This document shows, in pieces, positions 1 through 11,310 of a stretch of DNA of 64,000 nt. Both the position numbers and the translations under genes were made by a program. The notes under the pieces are model-generated. The model was not told where the DNA came from and searched no databases. It saw only the letters and a list, made by a program, of their open reading frames with translations. Numbering within the stretch: position 1 is the first letter of the stretch; each line of letters opens with the position of its first letter. Origin of the DNA: Brachymonas wangyanguii (GTDB lineage Bacteria; Pseudomonadota; Gammaproteobacteria; Burkholderiales; Burkholderiaceae_C); contig NZ_CP173677.1 of assembly GCF_045055315.1 (NCBI RefSeq), positions 620,001 through 684,000 of the forward strand. Reading direction: 5' to 3'.

Positions 1-2
1 TC

Positions 3-275
3 AGCTTCGGCAATGCCAGTGGCCCGGTACCGCCGGTGGCACCGCTGGCACTGGCCCAGGCCGGCTGTGCCTACCTGACGCGCCAGACCCTGTTCACGCA
101 CCTGAAGCAGGGCCGCGCCACGGTGGATGCGATGGCGGGCGACCTGTTCGACGTGATACGCAGTGGTCAGGTCAAGATCCATATCGACCAGCGTTTCGCG
201 CTGGAAGACGTGCAGCAGGCGCACCGCGCGCTGGAAGCCCGCCAGACCACCGGTTCCAGCGTGCTGACGCTCTGA
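3..275 (+). CDS. Quinone oxidoreductase (zinc-type ADH superfamily), C-terminal fragment
   Basis: Only the last 90 codons are in the window; the gene enters from the left in frame 3. The visible part matches the C-terminal lobe of NADPH:quinone reductases of the medium-chain dehydrogenase superfamily: SFGNASGPVPP, then a stretch ending in the family-typical RALEARQTTG and SVLTL tail. These enzymes reduce quinones with NADPH in the cytoplasm. The nucleotide-binding fold and active site lie outside the window, so substrate cannot be judged. An internal GTG at 36 is not the start, because the homologous reading continues upstream of it. The next gene begins about 70-85 bp downstream on the same strand. 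Confidence 0.8.
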   Translation, partial: SFGNASGPVPPVAPLALAQAGCAYLTRQTLFTHLKQGRATVDAMAGDLFDVIRSGQVKIHIDQRFALEDVQQAHRALEARQTTGSSVLTL

Positions 276-360
276 GCCTGTGCCGGTCCGCAGGCCATGC
301 CTGCGGCACAATGGGGCCATCAGCACGGATGATGGACAGAGCGTGACAGAGACAGATCCC

Positions 361-2988
361 ATGAGCCAGGCCGGAATCGCGCAGCCGCACTTCAGCGAGT
401 TGCACGGCCGTGCCGTGACGGACGCCGAGGCCAGTGGTGGCGGCAGCCTGCCAGCGCTGCTGGCGGCACCGGGTGGCCTGGCGCCGTACTGGCAGACCTT
501 TTTTGCCAGCCAGCCGCACACGCCGGCCAGCCTGGACGAGCGTGTGCAGGCGCTGCAGCGCCATATCCGCGACAACGACGTCAGCTACAACGTCCACTCC
601 CACGATGGCCAGGTGCAGCGGCCCTGGTCGCTCGACCTGTTTCCGCTGCTGCTGCCCACGGCCGACTGGCAGCAGATCGAGCAAGGCGTGCTGCAGCGTA
701 CGCGCCTGCTGGACCGGGTGATGGCCGACGTCTACGGTCCGCAGCACCTGCTGCACGAAGGCCTGCTGCCGCCGGCGCTCGTACTGGGCCATCCCGATTA
801 CATCCCGGGCATGCATGGCGTGCAACCGGCTGGCGGCATGCATGTGCACACCGCGGCCTTCGACCTGTCCCGTGATGAGAACGGTGCCTGGTGGGTGGTG
901 TCGCAGCGGCTGCAGGCGCCGGCCGGCCTGGGCTATATGCTGGAAAACCGCCATGTGGTGGCGCAGCAGTTTCCGCAGGCGCTGGACCGCATGCGCGTGC
1001 AGCGCCTGCCCACGGTCTACCGCGCCATGGTGGCCAGCCTGCGCCGGCGCAGCCCGGCTGGCGAGCGCGCCCATATCGCCCTGCTGACACCTGGGCCGTT
1101 GAATGAAACCTATTTCGAGCAGGCCTATCTGGCGCGCTATCTGGGCATTACGCTGGTCGAGGGCAGCGACCTGACGGTGCGCGAGCGCAAGCTCTATCTC
1201 AAGACCCTGCACGGGCTGGAGCAGGTCGATGTGCTGCTCAAGCGCGTCGACGACCAGTATCTGGATCCGCTGGAGCTGCGCTCCGATTCGCAGCTGGGCG
1301 TGCCGGGCCTGCTGCAGGCGATCCGCGCTGGCAGCGTGATCGTGTCGAACCTGCCGGGCAGCGGCTTTCTCGAATCCAGCGCCATGCTCGGCTTTTTGCC
1401 GGCGCTGGGGCCGCGGCTGCTGGGCGAGGAGCTGCAGCTGCCGGCGCTGCACACCTGGTGGTGTGGCGAGCAGGCGGTGCTGCCCGAAGCGCTGGCACAG
1501 ATCGATGACTGCGTGATCAAGGCGACCTATCCGGCTGCGCATCCTGGTGGCGTGCCGCAGCGCAAGGCTTTTGATCCGGTCCTGTCGCGCCTGCTGACGC
1601 CGGAACAGCGCCAGCAATGGGTGCAGCGCATCCTGGCGCGGGGCGAGGATTACACCATCCAGCGCTACCTGCAGCCGTCCAGCATGCCGGTCTGGCACGC
1701 GGGTGCGCCGGGGCAGGACGGTCAAGCCGGCTTCCGACCGGCGCTGCTGCGCGTGTTCTGCGTGGCCGATGCGCCGGGAGAATGGCGCGTGGTGCCGGGC
1801 GGTCTGGTGCGGCTGGTGGGCGAGAGCAGCGGCCTGTCGGCGATGCGCTCCGGCGGTTCCAGTGCCGACGTCTGGGTGCAGGCGCCGGATGATGCGACCG
1901 AGACTGGCCATCCGCCGGGCATCCTGCAGCCGGTCGCCAGCGGCATGCCGACCTCGCTGCGCGGTTGGCTGGTGACCAGCCGTGCCGCCGACAACCTGTT
2001 CTGGATGGGGCGCTATACCGAGCGTGTCGAGAACAGCGTGGCCACCGTGCAGCTGGTGCTCAACCTGCTGTCAGGCGAGGAGCGTGCCTCGCCCGCACTG
2101 CTGCACTGGCTCGATGGCCTGTTGCGCGACCAGGGGCTGCTGCCGGAATCTGCTGCGCCGCTGCTGGCGGACGATCCGGCCGGCTGCCTGCGCAGCCTGA
2201 TCGATGGCCTGGCTGGTGCAGATGGGCAGGGCATGATCCGCCAGCAGCTGGCCTGGCTGCACGGCACGGCATCGCGCGTGCGTGACCGGCTGGCGAATGA
2301 GCACTGGCAGGAGCTGCGTGCGGCCGAGCAGGGCTTTGTCGAGGACGGTGACCGGCTGCTGCGCGAGCAGGATTACCGCTTGGATAGCGCACAGCACATG
2401 CTGCGCCGACTGAGCCAGCGCATGACGGCGATCACCGGTTCGCAGCTCGACCGCATGACGCGCGATGACGGCTGGATCGTGTTGTCGAGCGGCCGCATGA
2501 TCGAGCGCCTGGTGTTCCTGGCGCATGCGCTGGACCAGGCCTTTGCCGCGCGCGTGGTGCAGGAAGAGGACGGTTTTGAAGCGGTGCTGGCGCTGTTTGA
2601 CAGCACCATCACCTTCCACGCCTACTACCAGCACAGCCACGACCTGACTGACCTGCTGCAGCTGCTGGTACACAGCCGGGAAAACCCGCGCGCGCTCGGC
2701 TGGGTCGCCTACACGCTGGAGCGACGCATGGAGCGGTTGCAGCGTGGTAGGCGCGATGCCGACATGGCCGATCTGCGCCTGCTACTGCCCAAGCCCGGCG
2801 AAGTGCCGCTGGCGCAGCTGTCCCAGGCCGATAGCGATGGCCACCACGGCGCGCTGCATGTGCTGCTGCAGCAGTGCATGCAAGGCGGGCTGGCCTTGTC
2901 GGCCGCACTGTCGCAGCGCTATTTCACCCACACCAGCGTGGTGACGCACCAGACCCTGCACGGCCTGCGCGAAGGGAGGCTGGCATGA
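361..2988 (+). CDS. Circularly permuted ATP-grasp / Alpha-E fusion protein
   Basis: A protein of about 875 residues that joins two families often encoded separately. Residues about 60-500 resemble the circularly permuted ATP-grasp family (DUF404/DUF407). From about residue 535 the Alpha-E helical domain begins, with the typical SRAADNLFWMGRYTER signature near 540. ATP-grasp proteins of this group are predicted amidoligases that make or tag peptides; no substrate is established. The stop overlaps the start of the transglutaminase gene (ATGA), so the two are translationally coupled. The start is uncertain: ATG 361 is preferred, GTG 343 is in frame, and neither has a strong ribosome-binding site. 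The product looks cytoplasmic. Confidence 0.82.
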   Translation: MSQAGIAQPHFSELHGRAVTDAEASGGGSLPALLAAPGGLAPYWQTFFASQPHTPASLDERVQALQRHIRDNDVSYNVHSHDGQVQRPWSLDLFPLLLPTADWQQIEQGVLQRTRLLDRVMADVYGPQHLLHEGLLPPALVLGHPDYIPGMHGVQPAGGMHVHTAAFDLSRDENGAWWVVSQRLQAPAGLGYMLENRHVVAQQFPQALDRMRVQRLPTVYRAMVASLRRRSPAGERAHIALLTPGPLNETYFEQAYLARYLGITLVEGSDLTVRERKLYLKTLHGLEQVDVLLKRVDDQYLDPLELRSDSQLGVPGLLQAIRAGSVIVSNLPGSGFLESSAMLGFLPALGPRLLGEELQLPALHTWWCGEQAVLPEALAQIDDCVIKATYPAAHPGGVPQRKAFDPVLSRLLTPEQRQQWVQRILARGEDYTIQRYLQPSSMPVWHAGAPGQDGQAGFRPALLRVFCVADAPGEWRVVPGGLVRLVGESSGLSAMRSGGSSADVWVQAPDDATETGHPPGILQPVASGMPTSLRGWLVTSRAADNLFWMGRYTERVENSVATVQLVLNLLSGEERASPALLHWLDGLLRDQGLLPESAAPLLADDPAGCLRSLIDGLAGADGQGMIRQQLAWLHGTASRVRDRLANEHWQELRAAEQGFVEDGDRLLREQDYRLDSAQHMLRRLSQRMTAITGSQLDRMTRDDGWIVLSSGRMIERLVFLAHALDQAFAARVVQEEDGFEAVLALFDSTITFHAYYQHSHDLTDLLQLLVHSRENPRALGWVAYTLERRMERLQRGRRDADMADLRLLLPKPGEVPLAQLSQADSDGHHGALHVLLQQCMQGGLALSAALSQRYFTHTSVVTHQTLHGLREGRLA

Positions 2989-3923
2989 AGCTGCATGTCA
3001 CGCACGAGACGCACTACCGCTATGGCGACATGGTCGACAATGCCTTGCATCAAGTGTTCCTGCGCCCGGCCGATACGCCGGCGCAGCAGTGCCTGCAGCA
3101 CCAGCTGCTGATAGCTCCTGATCCGGGCGACATCGAGACGCAGCAGGATATTTTTGGCAACACCACCTCCTGGTTTGCACTCACGGCACCGCACGATGTG
3201 CTTTCGGTGACATCGCAGGCCGTGGTGGAGACGCAGCCGTCACGCGCCGCCCGCAGCCAGCTGCCATGGGAGCAGGTGCGAGAGCGCTTTGTCTACCGCA
3301 GCGGCGGTCCCTACGATCCGGCGCATATCTTCGTGTTTGCCTCGCAGTATGCGGCGGCCGATGCGCTGGCCGCCGAATATGCCCGACCCTCGTTTGCGGC
3401 AGGCCGTTCCTTGCACGATGCCGCCATCGAGTTGATGCAGCGCATCTACCAGGATTTCATCTACCGCAGCGGCAGCACCGGCACCGGCACCACTGCCAGC
3501 GAGGTGCTGCAGCAGCGCGCCGGCGTCTGCCAGGACTTTGCCCATGTGCTGCTGTCCTGCCTGCGCGCGCAGGGGCTGGCGGCGCGCTATGTGAGCGGCT
3601 ACCTGCTGACGCAGCCGCCACCGGGCCAGCCGCGCCTGCGCGGTGCCGATGCCTCGCACGCCTGGGCTTCGGTCTGGCTGCCGGACCTGCAACCGGCCGA
3701 TGCCGATCCGGATCATCCACCCGGCGGCTGGCTGGATCTGGATCCGACCAACAATCGCTGGGGCTGGGACACGCCGGGCGAGGACTATGTGCGTGTGGCG
3801 CTGGGCCGCGATTTCAGCGATGTGTCACCGCTGCGCGGCGTTATCAACGGCAGCCGTGGCGGCGCGCTGGAGGTGGCGGTCACGGTCGAGCCGGAGCACG
3901 AACGGAATCGCTCAGAGGCGTGA
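2985..3923 (+). CDS. Transglutaminase-like cysteine peptidase, Alpha-E partner
   Basis: A protein of 312 residues with the bacterial transglutaminase N-terminal beta region (MKLHVTHETHYRY) followed by the papain-like core. The triad is visible: Cys182 in AGVCQDF, His225 in ASHAWAS and Asp253 in LDLDPTNN. The start is well fixed: GGAGG lies 5-9 bases upstream and the ATG overlaps the stop of the ATP-grasp/Alpha-E gene. These proteins regularly sit beside ATP-grasp/Alpha-E genes and are thought to be peptidases or amidases acting on the ligase product; this is family knowledge, not a shown reaction. The 3' end overlaps the convergent helicase gene by 12 bp. Confidence 0.88.
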   Translation: MKLHVTHETHYRYGDMVDNALHQVFLRPADTPAQQCLQHQLLIAPDPGDIETQQDIFGNTTSWFALTAPHDVLSVTSQAVVETQPSRAARSQLPWEQVRERFVYRSGGPYDPAHIFVFASQYAAADALAAEYARPSFAAGRSLHDAAIELMQRIYQDFIYRSGSTGTGTTASEVLQQRAGVCQDFAHVLLSCLRAQGLAARYVSGYLLTQPPPGQPRLRGADASHAWASVWLPDLQPADADPDHPPGGWLDLDPTNNRWGWDTPGEDYVRVALGRDFSDVSPLRGVINGSRGGALEVAVTVEPEHERNRSEA

Positions 3924-5993
3924 TTTCGCCTCGGCGCTGGCAGCGGCCTTCTTGGCGAATTCGGCACGCAAGGCCTTCAGCTTCTCGCGCGGATCTTCCT
4001 TGACGGTGGCGCTGTCCAGCGCCATTTCCTTGATGAAGCGGCTCGGTTGCGCGCTGATGATGTCGCGCCCCTTCTTGCGCCGGCGCGTCCAGCTCACCGC
4101 CAGCGAGCGCTGCGCGCGCGTGATGCCCACATACATCAGCCGGCGCTCCTCCTGGATGCGCTGCAGCAGGCCTTCGGCTTCGGCACCGCTGGCCTCATCA
4201 TCCACGCGGAACGGCAACAGTCCCTCGACCACGCCAATCATCATCACGTGCGGCCACTCCAGGCCCTTGGAGGCATGCAGCGTGGACAGCGTGACCACGT
4301 TCTGGTCTTCCTCGCGCTCGGAAATGGTGGAGAGCAGCGCAATCGTCTGCGCCACTTCCAGCACGCTCCTGATCTCGCTCTGGGTGGTGACGCCGGCGGT
4401 GTCGTCCAGCGTGCCACCGGCGCGTCCCGCCATCCAGTCGATGAATTCGAGCACGTTGTTCCAGCGTGCGGCGGCCACCTTCTCGCTGTCCTCGCTGTCG
4501 TAGAGGTATTTCTCGAACTGGATCTCGCGCAGCCAGTCGCTCAGGAAAGTGCGCGCCGCTTCGGCACCGTTGGTGTGGCGTGCACGATATTCCAGGTCAT
4601 TCAGGTAGCGGCCAAACTCGTGCAGGCTGTCCACCGCCCGCTTGGGCAGGGCGGCCGGCAGCGAGGGGCTGAACAGTGCCTCGAACATGCTGATGCGGTA
4701 CTTGCCGGCAAACTCGCCGAGCTGCTGCATGGTGGTGTGGCCAATGCCGCGTTTCGGGCTGGTGATGGCGCGCAGGAAGGCCGGATCGTCATCGTTGTTG
4801 GCCAGCAGGCGGAACCAGGCGCACAAGTCCTTGATCTCGGCGCGGTCAAAAAAGCTGGTGCCACCCGAGACCTTGTACGGGATCTGCGCACGGCGCAGCG
4901 CGGTTTCCAGCAGACGGCTCTGGTGGTTGGCTCGGTACAGGATGGCAAAGTCGCGGAATTCCTTGTAGCTGGAGGTGGAGCGCAGGCTCTGGATGCGCGC
5001 CACCACGCGATCGGCTTCATGCTCCTCGTTGTCGGCGTCGATCACGCGCACCGGCTCGCCATCGCCGAGCGCGCTCCACAGCGTCTTGGGAAACAGCTTG
5101 GGGTTGGGGCCGATCACGTTGTTGGCGGCCTGCAGGATGGTGCTGGTGGAGCGGTAGTTCTGCTCCAGCTTGATCACCTTCAGCTTGGGAAAGTCTTCCG
5201 GCAGCTTGCGCAGGTTGTCCAGCGTGGCACCGCGCCAGCCGTAAATGCTCTGGTCGTCGTCGCCCACCGCGGTAAAGCGCGCATCAGGCCGGTCCGGCCC
5301 CACCAGCAGCCGCAGCAGCTCGTACTGGGTGGCGTTGGTGTCCTGGTACTCGTCCACCAGCACGTGGCCGAGCTGCTTTTGCCATTTCTCGCGTACTTCG
5401 GGATGCTGTTGCAATAGCTTGAGCGGCAGCTGGATCAGGTCGTCAAAGTCCACGCTCTGGTAGGCCTGCAGGCGCTCGTGGTAGAGCTGCATCACCATCG
5501 CGGCGCTGCGCTGCTCCTCGTTGCCCTTGGCCTGCTCCAAGGCTTGCGCGTGTGTCAGGCCCTGGTTTTTCCACAGGCTGATGGTCCACTGCCACTGACG
5601 TGCCACGGCGGCATCGGTGGTCTTGCCGCAGTCCTTCAGCAGCGAGAGCACGTCATCGCTGTCCAGGATGCTGAACTGCTCCTTCAGGCCAATCGTCTGG
5701 CCGTCCTCGCGCAGCATGCGCACGCCGAGCGCGTGGAAGGTGCAGATCACCACCTCGCGCGCGGCTTTCGCACCGATCAGGCCCTTGGCGCGCTCGCGCA
5801 TTTCGGCGGCGGCCTTGTTGGTAAAGGTGATGGCGGCAATGCGCTTCGGCTCCAGCCCGGCCTGGATCAGCCGTGCGATCTTGTGCGTGATCACGCGCGT
5901 CTTGCCCGAGCCCGCTCCCGCCAGCACCAGGCAGGGGCCGTGCAGGTAGTTGACCGCTTCCTGCTGCGCGATATTCAGGCCATCAGACGACAT
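3912..5993 (-). CDS. rep: ATP-dependent DNA helicase Rep (UvrD/Rep superfamily 1)
   Basis: A 693-residue SF1A 3'-5' DNA helicase. The Walker A motif AGAGSGKT ends at residue 32, followed by AITFTNKAAAEM (motif Ia), VDEYQDTN (motif II), GDDDQSIYGWRGA (motif III), EQNYRST (motif IV) and the C-terminal VGITRAQ (motif VI). Length and sequence fit Rep of betaproteobacteria, which clears protein obstacles ahead of replication forks, better than the longer UvrD. Start chosen at ATG 5993 (MSSDGLN); an in-frame ATG eight codons upstream is less like the family. It is monocistronic and its end overlaps the convergent transglutaminase gene. Confidence 0.93.
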   Translation of the reverse strand: MSSDGLNIAQQEAVNYLHGPCLVLAGAGSGKTRVITHKIARLIQAGLEPKRIAAITFTNKAAAEMRERAKGLIGAKAAREVVICTFHALGVRMLREDGQTIGLKEQFSILDSDDVLSLLKDCGKTTDAAVARQWQWTISLWKNQGLTHAQALEQAKGNEEQRSAAMVMQLYHERLQAYQSVDFDDLIQLPLKLLQQHPEVREKWQKQLGHVLVDEYQDTNATQYELLRLLVGPDRPDARFTAVGDDDQSIYGWRGATLDNLRKLPEDFPKLKVIKLEQNYRSTSTILQAANNVIGPNPKLFPKTLWSALGDGEPVRVIDADNEEHEADRVVARIQSLRSTSSYKEFRDFAILYRANHQSRLLETALRRAQIPYKVSGGTSFFDRAEIKDLCAWFRLLANNDDDPAFLRAITSPKRGIGHTTMQQLGEFAGKYRISMFEALFSPSLPAALPKRAVDSLHEFGRYLNDLEYRARHTNGAEAARTFLSDWLREIQFEKYLYDSEDSEKVAAARWNNVLEFIDWMAGRAGGTLDDTAGVTTQSEIRSVLEVAQTIALLSTISEREEDQNVVTLSTLHASKGLEWPHVMMIGVVEGLLPFRVDDEASGAEAEGLLQRIQEERRLMYVGITRAQRSLAVSWTRRRKKGRDIISAQPSRFIKEMALDSATVKEDPREKLKALRAEFAKKAAASAEAKSRL

Positions 5994-6131
5994 GGAACTC
6001 CAGAAAGACAAATGCAAAGACCCGCCGCAGCGGGTCGATCAGGGATGGCCCATTATCGCCCAAAGCGGGAAAGCCGGGGGCAGGGCGGCATCGGCACTCT
6101 GGCAGAATGGAACGCTTCCCGGGTGCTGTCC

Positions 6132-7109
6132 ATGCTGTCGATTCTTGCCGTTACCTTTCCGTTCTTTGCGCTGGTGTTGTGCGGCTATCTGGCGGCACGT
6201 CGCCAGCTGTTGCCGCTGGCCGCGATTCCGGGTCTGAACAGCTTTGTGCTGTTTTTTGCCCTGCCGGCGCTGCTGTTCCAGCTGGCGGCACGCACGCCGC
6301 TGCAGCAGCTGCTGGATGGCGTACTGCTGGCCTGTTATCTGCTGGTGGCCGCGGTGCTGGTCACGCTGGCCGTGGCCATCGCCCGGCGCCAGGGCCGCAA
6401 CTGGAACGATGCCGCCATGGGGGCACTGGTGGCGGTGTTCCCGAACAGCGGCTTCATGGGCGTGCCCTTGCTGGTGGCCTTGCTGGGCGAAGCTGCCGGC
6501 GGCCCGATCATCCTGCTGGTGGCGGCCGACATGGTAGTCACCTCATCGATCTGCATTGCGCTGTCGCGGCTGGATGGCGCCGAAGGCAGCGGCCTGCAGG
6601 CGATGCGCCAGGCGCTGGGCAAGGCCTTGCGCGGCGTACTCGGTAATCCGATGGCCTGGGCGATCCTGCTGGGCGCCGGGTTCACGGCGCAGCAATGGGT
6701 GCTGCCAGAGGTGCTGGACAAGACGGTCGGCCTGCTGGCCAACGCCGCTACGCCTGTCGCCTTGTTCACGATTGGTGCGGTGCTGGCACGCGCCAATATG
6801 GCGCCGCAGTCCGGCCAGCATGCCGACACTGGCTGGCGAGATCCGGCTGGTATCGCCGCGATCAAGCTGCTGCTGCATCCGCTGCTGGTGTTCGTGGCCT
6901 GCGTGCTGGCGCGTCAAGCCGGATTGCCATTGTCCGATCTGGCGATGCAAGTGCTGGTGATGGCGGCGGCGCTGCCAAGCGCCAGCAATGTCTCGCTGCT
7001 GGCCGAGCGTCTGGGCGCGGACAACACGCGCGTAGCGCGCGTCATCCTGCTCAGTACGCTGGCCTCGTTTGTCAGCTTTGCGCTGGTGACGCAGTGGATG
7101 CGCCCCTGA
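6132..7109 (+). CDS. AEC family transporter (auxin efflux carrier type)
   Basis: A 325-residue inner-membrane protein with about ten hydrophobic segments, starting MLSILAVTFPFFALVLCGY. The layout of two five-helix halves with a polar central loop near residue 155, FPNSGFMGVPL in the first half and LPSASNVSLLAE in the second, is that of the AEC family, which exports small organic anions or amino acids. The substrate cannot be read from sequence. The longer open frame upstream (from 5478) is antisense to the helicase and is not coding; ATG 6132 opens the first membrane segment. The gene stands alone between two minus-strand genes. Confidence 0.87.
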   Translation: MLSILAVTFPFFALVLCGYLAARRQLLPLAAIPGLNSFVLFFALPALLFQLAARTPLQQLLDGVLLACYLLVAAVLVTLAVAIARRQGRNWNDAAMGALVAVFPNSGFMGVPLLVALLGEAAGGPIILLVAADMVVTSSICIALSRLDGAEGSGLQAMRQALGKALRGVLGNPMAWAILLGAGFTAQQWVLPEVLDKTVGLLANAATPVALFTIGAVLARANMAPQSGQHADTGWRDPAGIAAIKLLLHPLLVFVACVLARQAGLPLSDLAMQVLVMAAALPSASNVSLLAERLGADNTRVARVILLSTLASFVSFALVTQWMRP

Positions 7110-7118
7110 ACGCAGCGC

Positions 7119-7469
7119 TTACTGCGCCGGAACGATGATGACTTCGCTGCTGCGCAGGATGCCGCCGGCAGCCACGCTGCCAGTCGCTTCACCATTGCCG
7201 CTCACGCGATCCAGGCAGGCCTGCTTGTACAGCTCCGGCAGGCGATCGCAGCGCTTCTGGGCGTTGATCTGGTACTGGGTCAGCGGCTTGGATTCCAGCT
7301 GGCCCGGGGCGCCGCGGGCGGCTGCGGCTTCATGCGCTTGTGCCGTCGGGTAGCCTTTCTGCGCGCCGCTCGGGGACGGAGCGGACGGAGCCGTCTGTGC
7401 CGACACGGCAGCTGCCATGCCGAGGGAGGCGGCGAACAGGGTGGCACGGGTCAGGATGGTGGTTTTCAT
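7119..7469 (-). CDS. Small secreted hypothetical protein
   Basis: A 116-residue protein not recognised as a named family. It has a clear Sec signal peptide: Lys near the N-terminus, a hydrophobic core, and a probable cut after AAAVSA before QTAPSAP. The mature part (about 92 residues) is rich in Ala, Gln, Pro and Ser. It has two cysteines, in KRCDRLPELY and KQACLDRVSG, that could form a disulfide in the periplasm. The last residues are a hydrophobic strand (EVIIVPAQ). A strong AAGGAG lies upstream of the ATG. It lies convergent with the AEC transporter, 9 bp from its end. Function unknown. Confidence 0.75.
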   Translation of the reverse strand: MKTTILTRATLFAASLGMAAAVSAQTAPSAPSPSGAQKGYPTAQAHEAAAARGAPGQLESKPLTQYQINAQKRCDRLPELYKQACLDRVSGNGEATGSVAAGGILRSSEVIIVPAQ

Positions 7470-7558
7470 GGGATTCTCCTTGAGGGGTGGAATGATCCCA
7501 GTATCGACCCGGTGCCGTCCGCTCGCATGTAGGAATTTCGCTGAAGCGCCTGTCTGCC

Positions 7559-8551
7559 TCAGCCGGCAGCAAAGCGGTCAGTCGCCCCAATCAGCTGGTC
7601 CAGGATGCCGGGTTCGTTGTAGGCATGGCCGGCATTGCCGACCCAGTGCAGCTCCACCGGCGCTTCCACGCTGCGCAGCACCTGGTACAGGTCCCAGGCG
7701 CTGGTGGCCGGCGTGCACATATCGTAGCGGCCCTGCACGATCACGGTCGGGATCTCACGCAGGCGGTCGGCGTGCACCAGCAGCTGCGCTTCGTCCAGAA
7801 AGCCGCCGTGGGTGAAATAGTGGTTCTCGATGCGGGCAAAGGCCAGCGCGTGGTGCGGATCCTCCGCCTGCGGGCGCGGCAGCAGCGCAATCGTGCGGTT
7901 CTCCCAATTGGTCCAGGCCAGCGCGCAACGCAGCTGCTCCTCGGCATCGTCGCCGGTCAGGCGGCGGTGGTAGGCGGCAACCAGGTCATCCTGCTCGTCT
8001 TCCGGGATCGGCGCCAGGTAGTCCTGCCACAGGTCGGGGAACACATAGGAGGCACCGGCCTGATAGAACCAGGCGATTTCCGATTCGCGCAGCGTGAAAA
8101 TGCCGCGCAGCACCAGTTCGCTCACGCGCTCGGGGAATTCCTCGGCATAGGCCAGCGCCAGCGTGCTGCCCCAGGAGCCACCAAACACCAGCCACAGCTC
8201 GGCGCCCAGCATCATGCGCAGGCGCTCGATATCGCTGACCAGATGCCAGGTGGTGTTGGCCTCCAGGCTGGCATGCGGGGTGGAGCGGCCGCAACCGCGC
8301 TGGTCGAACAGCAGTACGCAGTACTGTTCCGGATCAAACAGGCGGCGATGGTCGGCGCTGCAGCCGCCACCCGGGCCGCCATGCAGGAACACGGCCGGCT
8401 TGCCCGCCGGGTTGCCGACCAGCTCCCAGTACACCTGGTGGCCATCGCCGGTATCGAGAAAACCGGTCTGGAACGGCTCGATCGGCGGATACAGTTCGCG
8501 CTTGTCGGCGTGGATATCGTCGTGGCTGGTGTTGTGCTGGAAAATCGTCAT
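7559..8551 (-). CDS. pip: Proline iminopeptidase (S33, alpha/beta hydrolase)
   Basis: A 330-residue cytoplasmic enzyme that removes N-terminal proline from peptides. The N-terminal LYPPIEPF and GFLDTGDGHQVYWE are typical of the family. The oxyanion strand HGGPGGG is at residues 57-63 and the nucleophile elbow GGSWGS places Ser126 as catalytic. GRYDMCTP carries the likely acid and the C-terminal GHAYNEPG carries the histidine. Length equals the usual 310-330. The ribosome-binding site is weak. It lies between a secreted protein gene and priA on the same strand, without tight coupling. Confidence 0.92.
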   Translation of the reverse strand: MTIFQHNTSHDDIHADKRELYPPIEPFQTGFLDTGDGHQVYWELVGNPAGKPAVFLHGGPGGGCSADHRRLFDPEQYCVLLFDQRGCGRSTPHASLEANTTWHLVSDIERLRMMLGAELWLVFGGSWGSTLALAYAEEFPERVSELVLRGIFTLRESEIAWFYQAGASYVFPDLWQDYLAPIPEDEQDDLVAAYHRRLTGDDAEEQLRCALAWTNWENRTIALLPRPQAEDPHHALAFARIENHYFTHGGFLDEAQLLVHADRLREIPTVIVQGRYDMCTPATSAWDLYQVLRSVEAPVELHWVGNAGHAYNEPGILDQLIGATDRFAAG

Positions 8552-8599
8552 GGCAGGCTACAGGGAGATTCGGACAAGGTCCTACTGTAACGCCTCCGC

Positions 8600-10723
<2,124 letters not shown>

Positions 10724-10792
10724 GGCCGGTACTTTACCCGTTCCGGCCCGCTCCAGAGGCAAAAAGCACAGTTGTGCACATTCCCCAGCAAT

Positions 10793-10931
10793 TGTGGATA
10801 ACTTTGTGGATGTCTTGGGGGTGGAGCGCGCAAGTGCGCGTCCTTCAAGGCTTTGAGCACTTTGCGGCAAAAATGGGCAAAAAGACAAATTTGATAAAAA
10901 TCAATAACTTGCGTTTGCGTCAGGAATCTGC
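10793..10931 (+). repeat. DnaA-box module, copy A
   Basis: Starts with TGTGGATAACTTTGTGGA (perfect DnaA box plus near-box), then CTTGGG. A segment with GCGCGTCCT follows, and about 104 bp after the box an A+T-rich patch containing AAAATCAATAACTT, then GGAATCTGCC. Copy B has the same elements in the same order and spacing. Confidence 0.8.
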
Positions 10932-11048
10932 CGGGCTTTTTCTGTGCCATGACAGGGGCTAGCACAAAAATGGGGATAAATCGTGCGGGTGCAGCCATTG
11001 CCGCCAATTTTTTGCCAGGCTGGGCTGTGCGTTTATCCAGCCTGCCGG

Positions 11049-11111
11049 CAAGCCAGCAAGGACGCGGCCTCGCGCACAGGCTCCCCGCCAACCCGCGCCC
11101 TTGCTGGCTTG
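11049..11111. repeat. 13-bp perfect inverted repeat inside the DnaA-box region
   Basis: CAAGCCAGCAAGG at 11049-11061 pairs exactly with CCTTGCTGGCTTG at 11099-11111, leaving a GC-rich 37-base loop. There is no T-run after it, so it does not look like a terminator. It lies between module copies A and B. Confidence 0.8.
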
Positions 11112-11180
11112 TGAGAGGGGGTGGCTGGCAGGCCGCGTATCTGCTGGCTTTCCACAGGGCCGGGCCTCACCCACAGCTCC

Positions 11181-11310
11181 TGTGGATAACTTTGTGGATG
11201 ATCTTGGGAGCGATGCGCCAAGTCCGCGTCCTGCATGGCTTCCAGCGTTTTGCCTAGATAAGTGGCAAAAAACGAATTTCATGAAAATCAACAACTTACG
11301 GAATCTGCCA
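11181..11310 (+). repeat. DnaA-box module, copy B
   Basis: Opens with the same 18 bases as copy A, then ATCTTGGG, a CGCGTCCT segment, and about 103 bp after the box an A+T-rich patch with AAAATCAACAACTT followed by GGAATCTGCC. The near-identical order and spacing to copy A argue for a duplicated functional unit. Confidence 0.8.

Noticed and set aside
172..1911. Long minus-strand frame opposite the ATP-grasp gene
   Set aside because: Antisense shadow with low-complexity His/Gln/Arg content and no ribosome-binding site; the plus frame has clear domain motifs.
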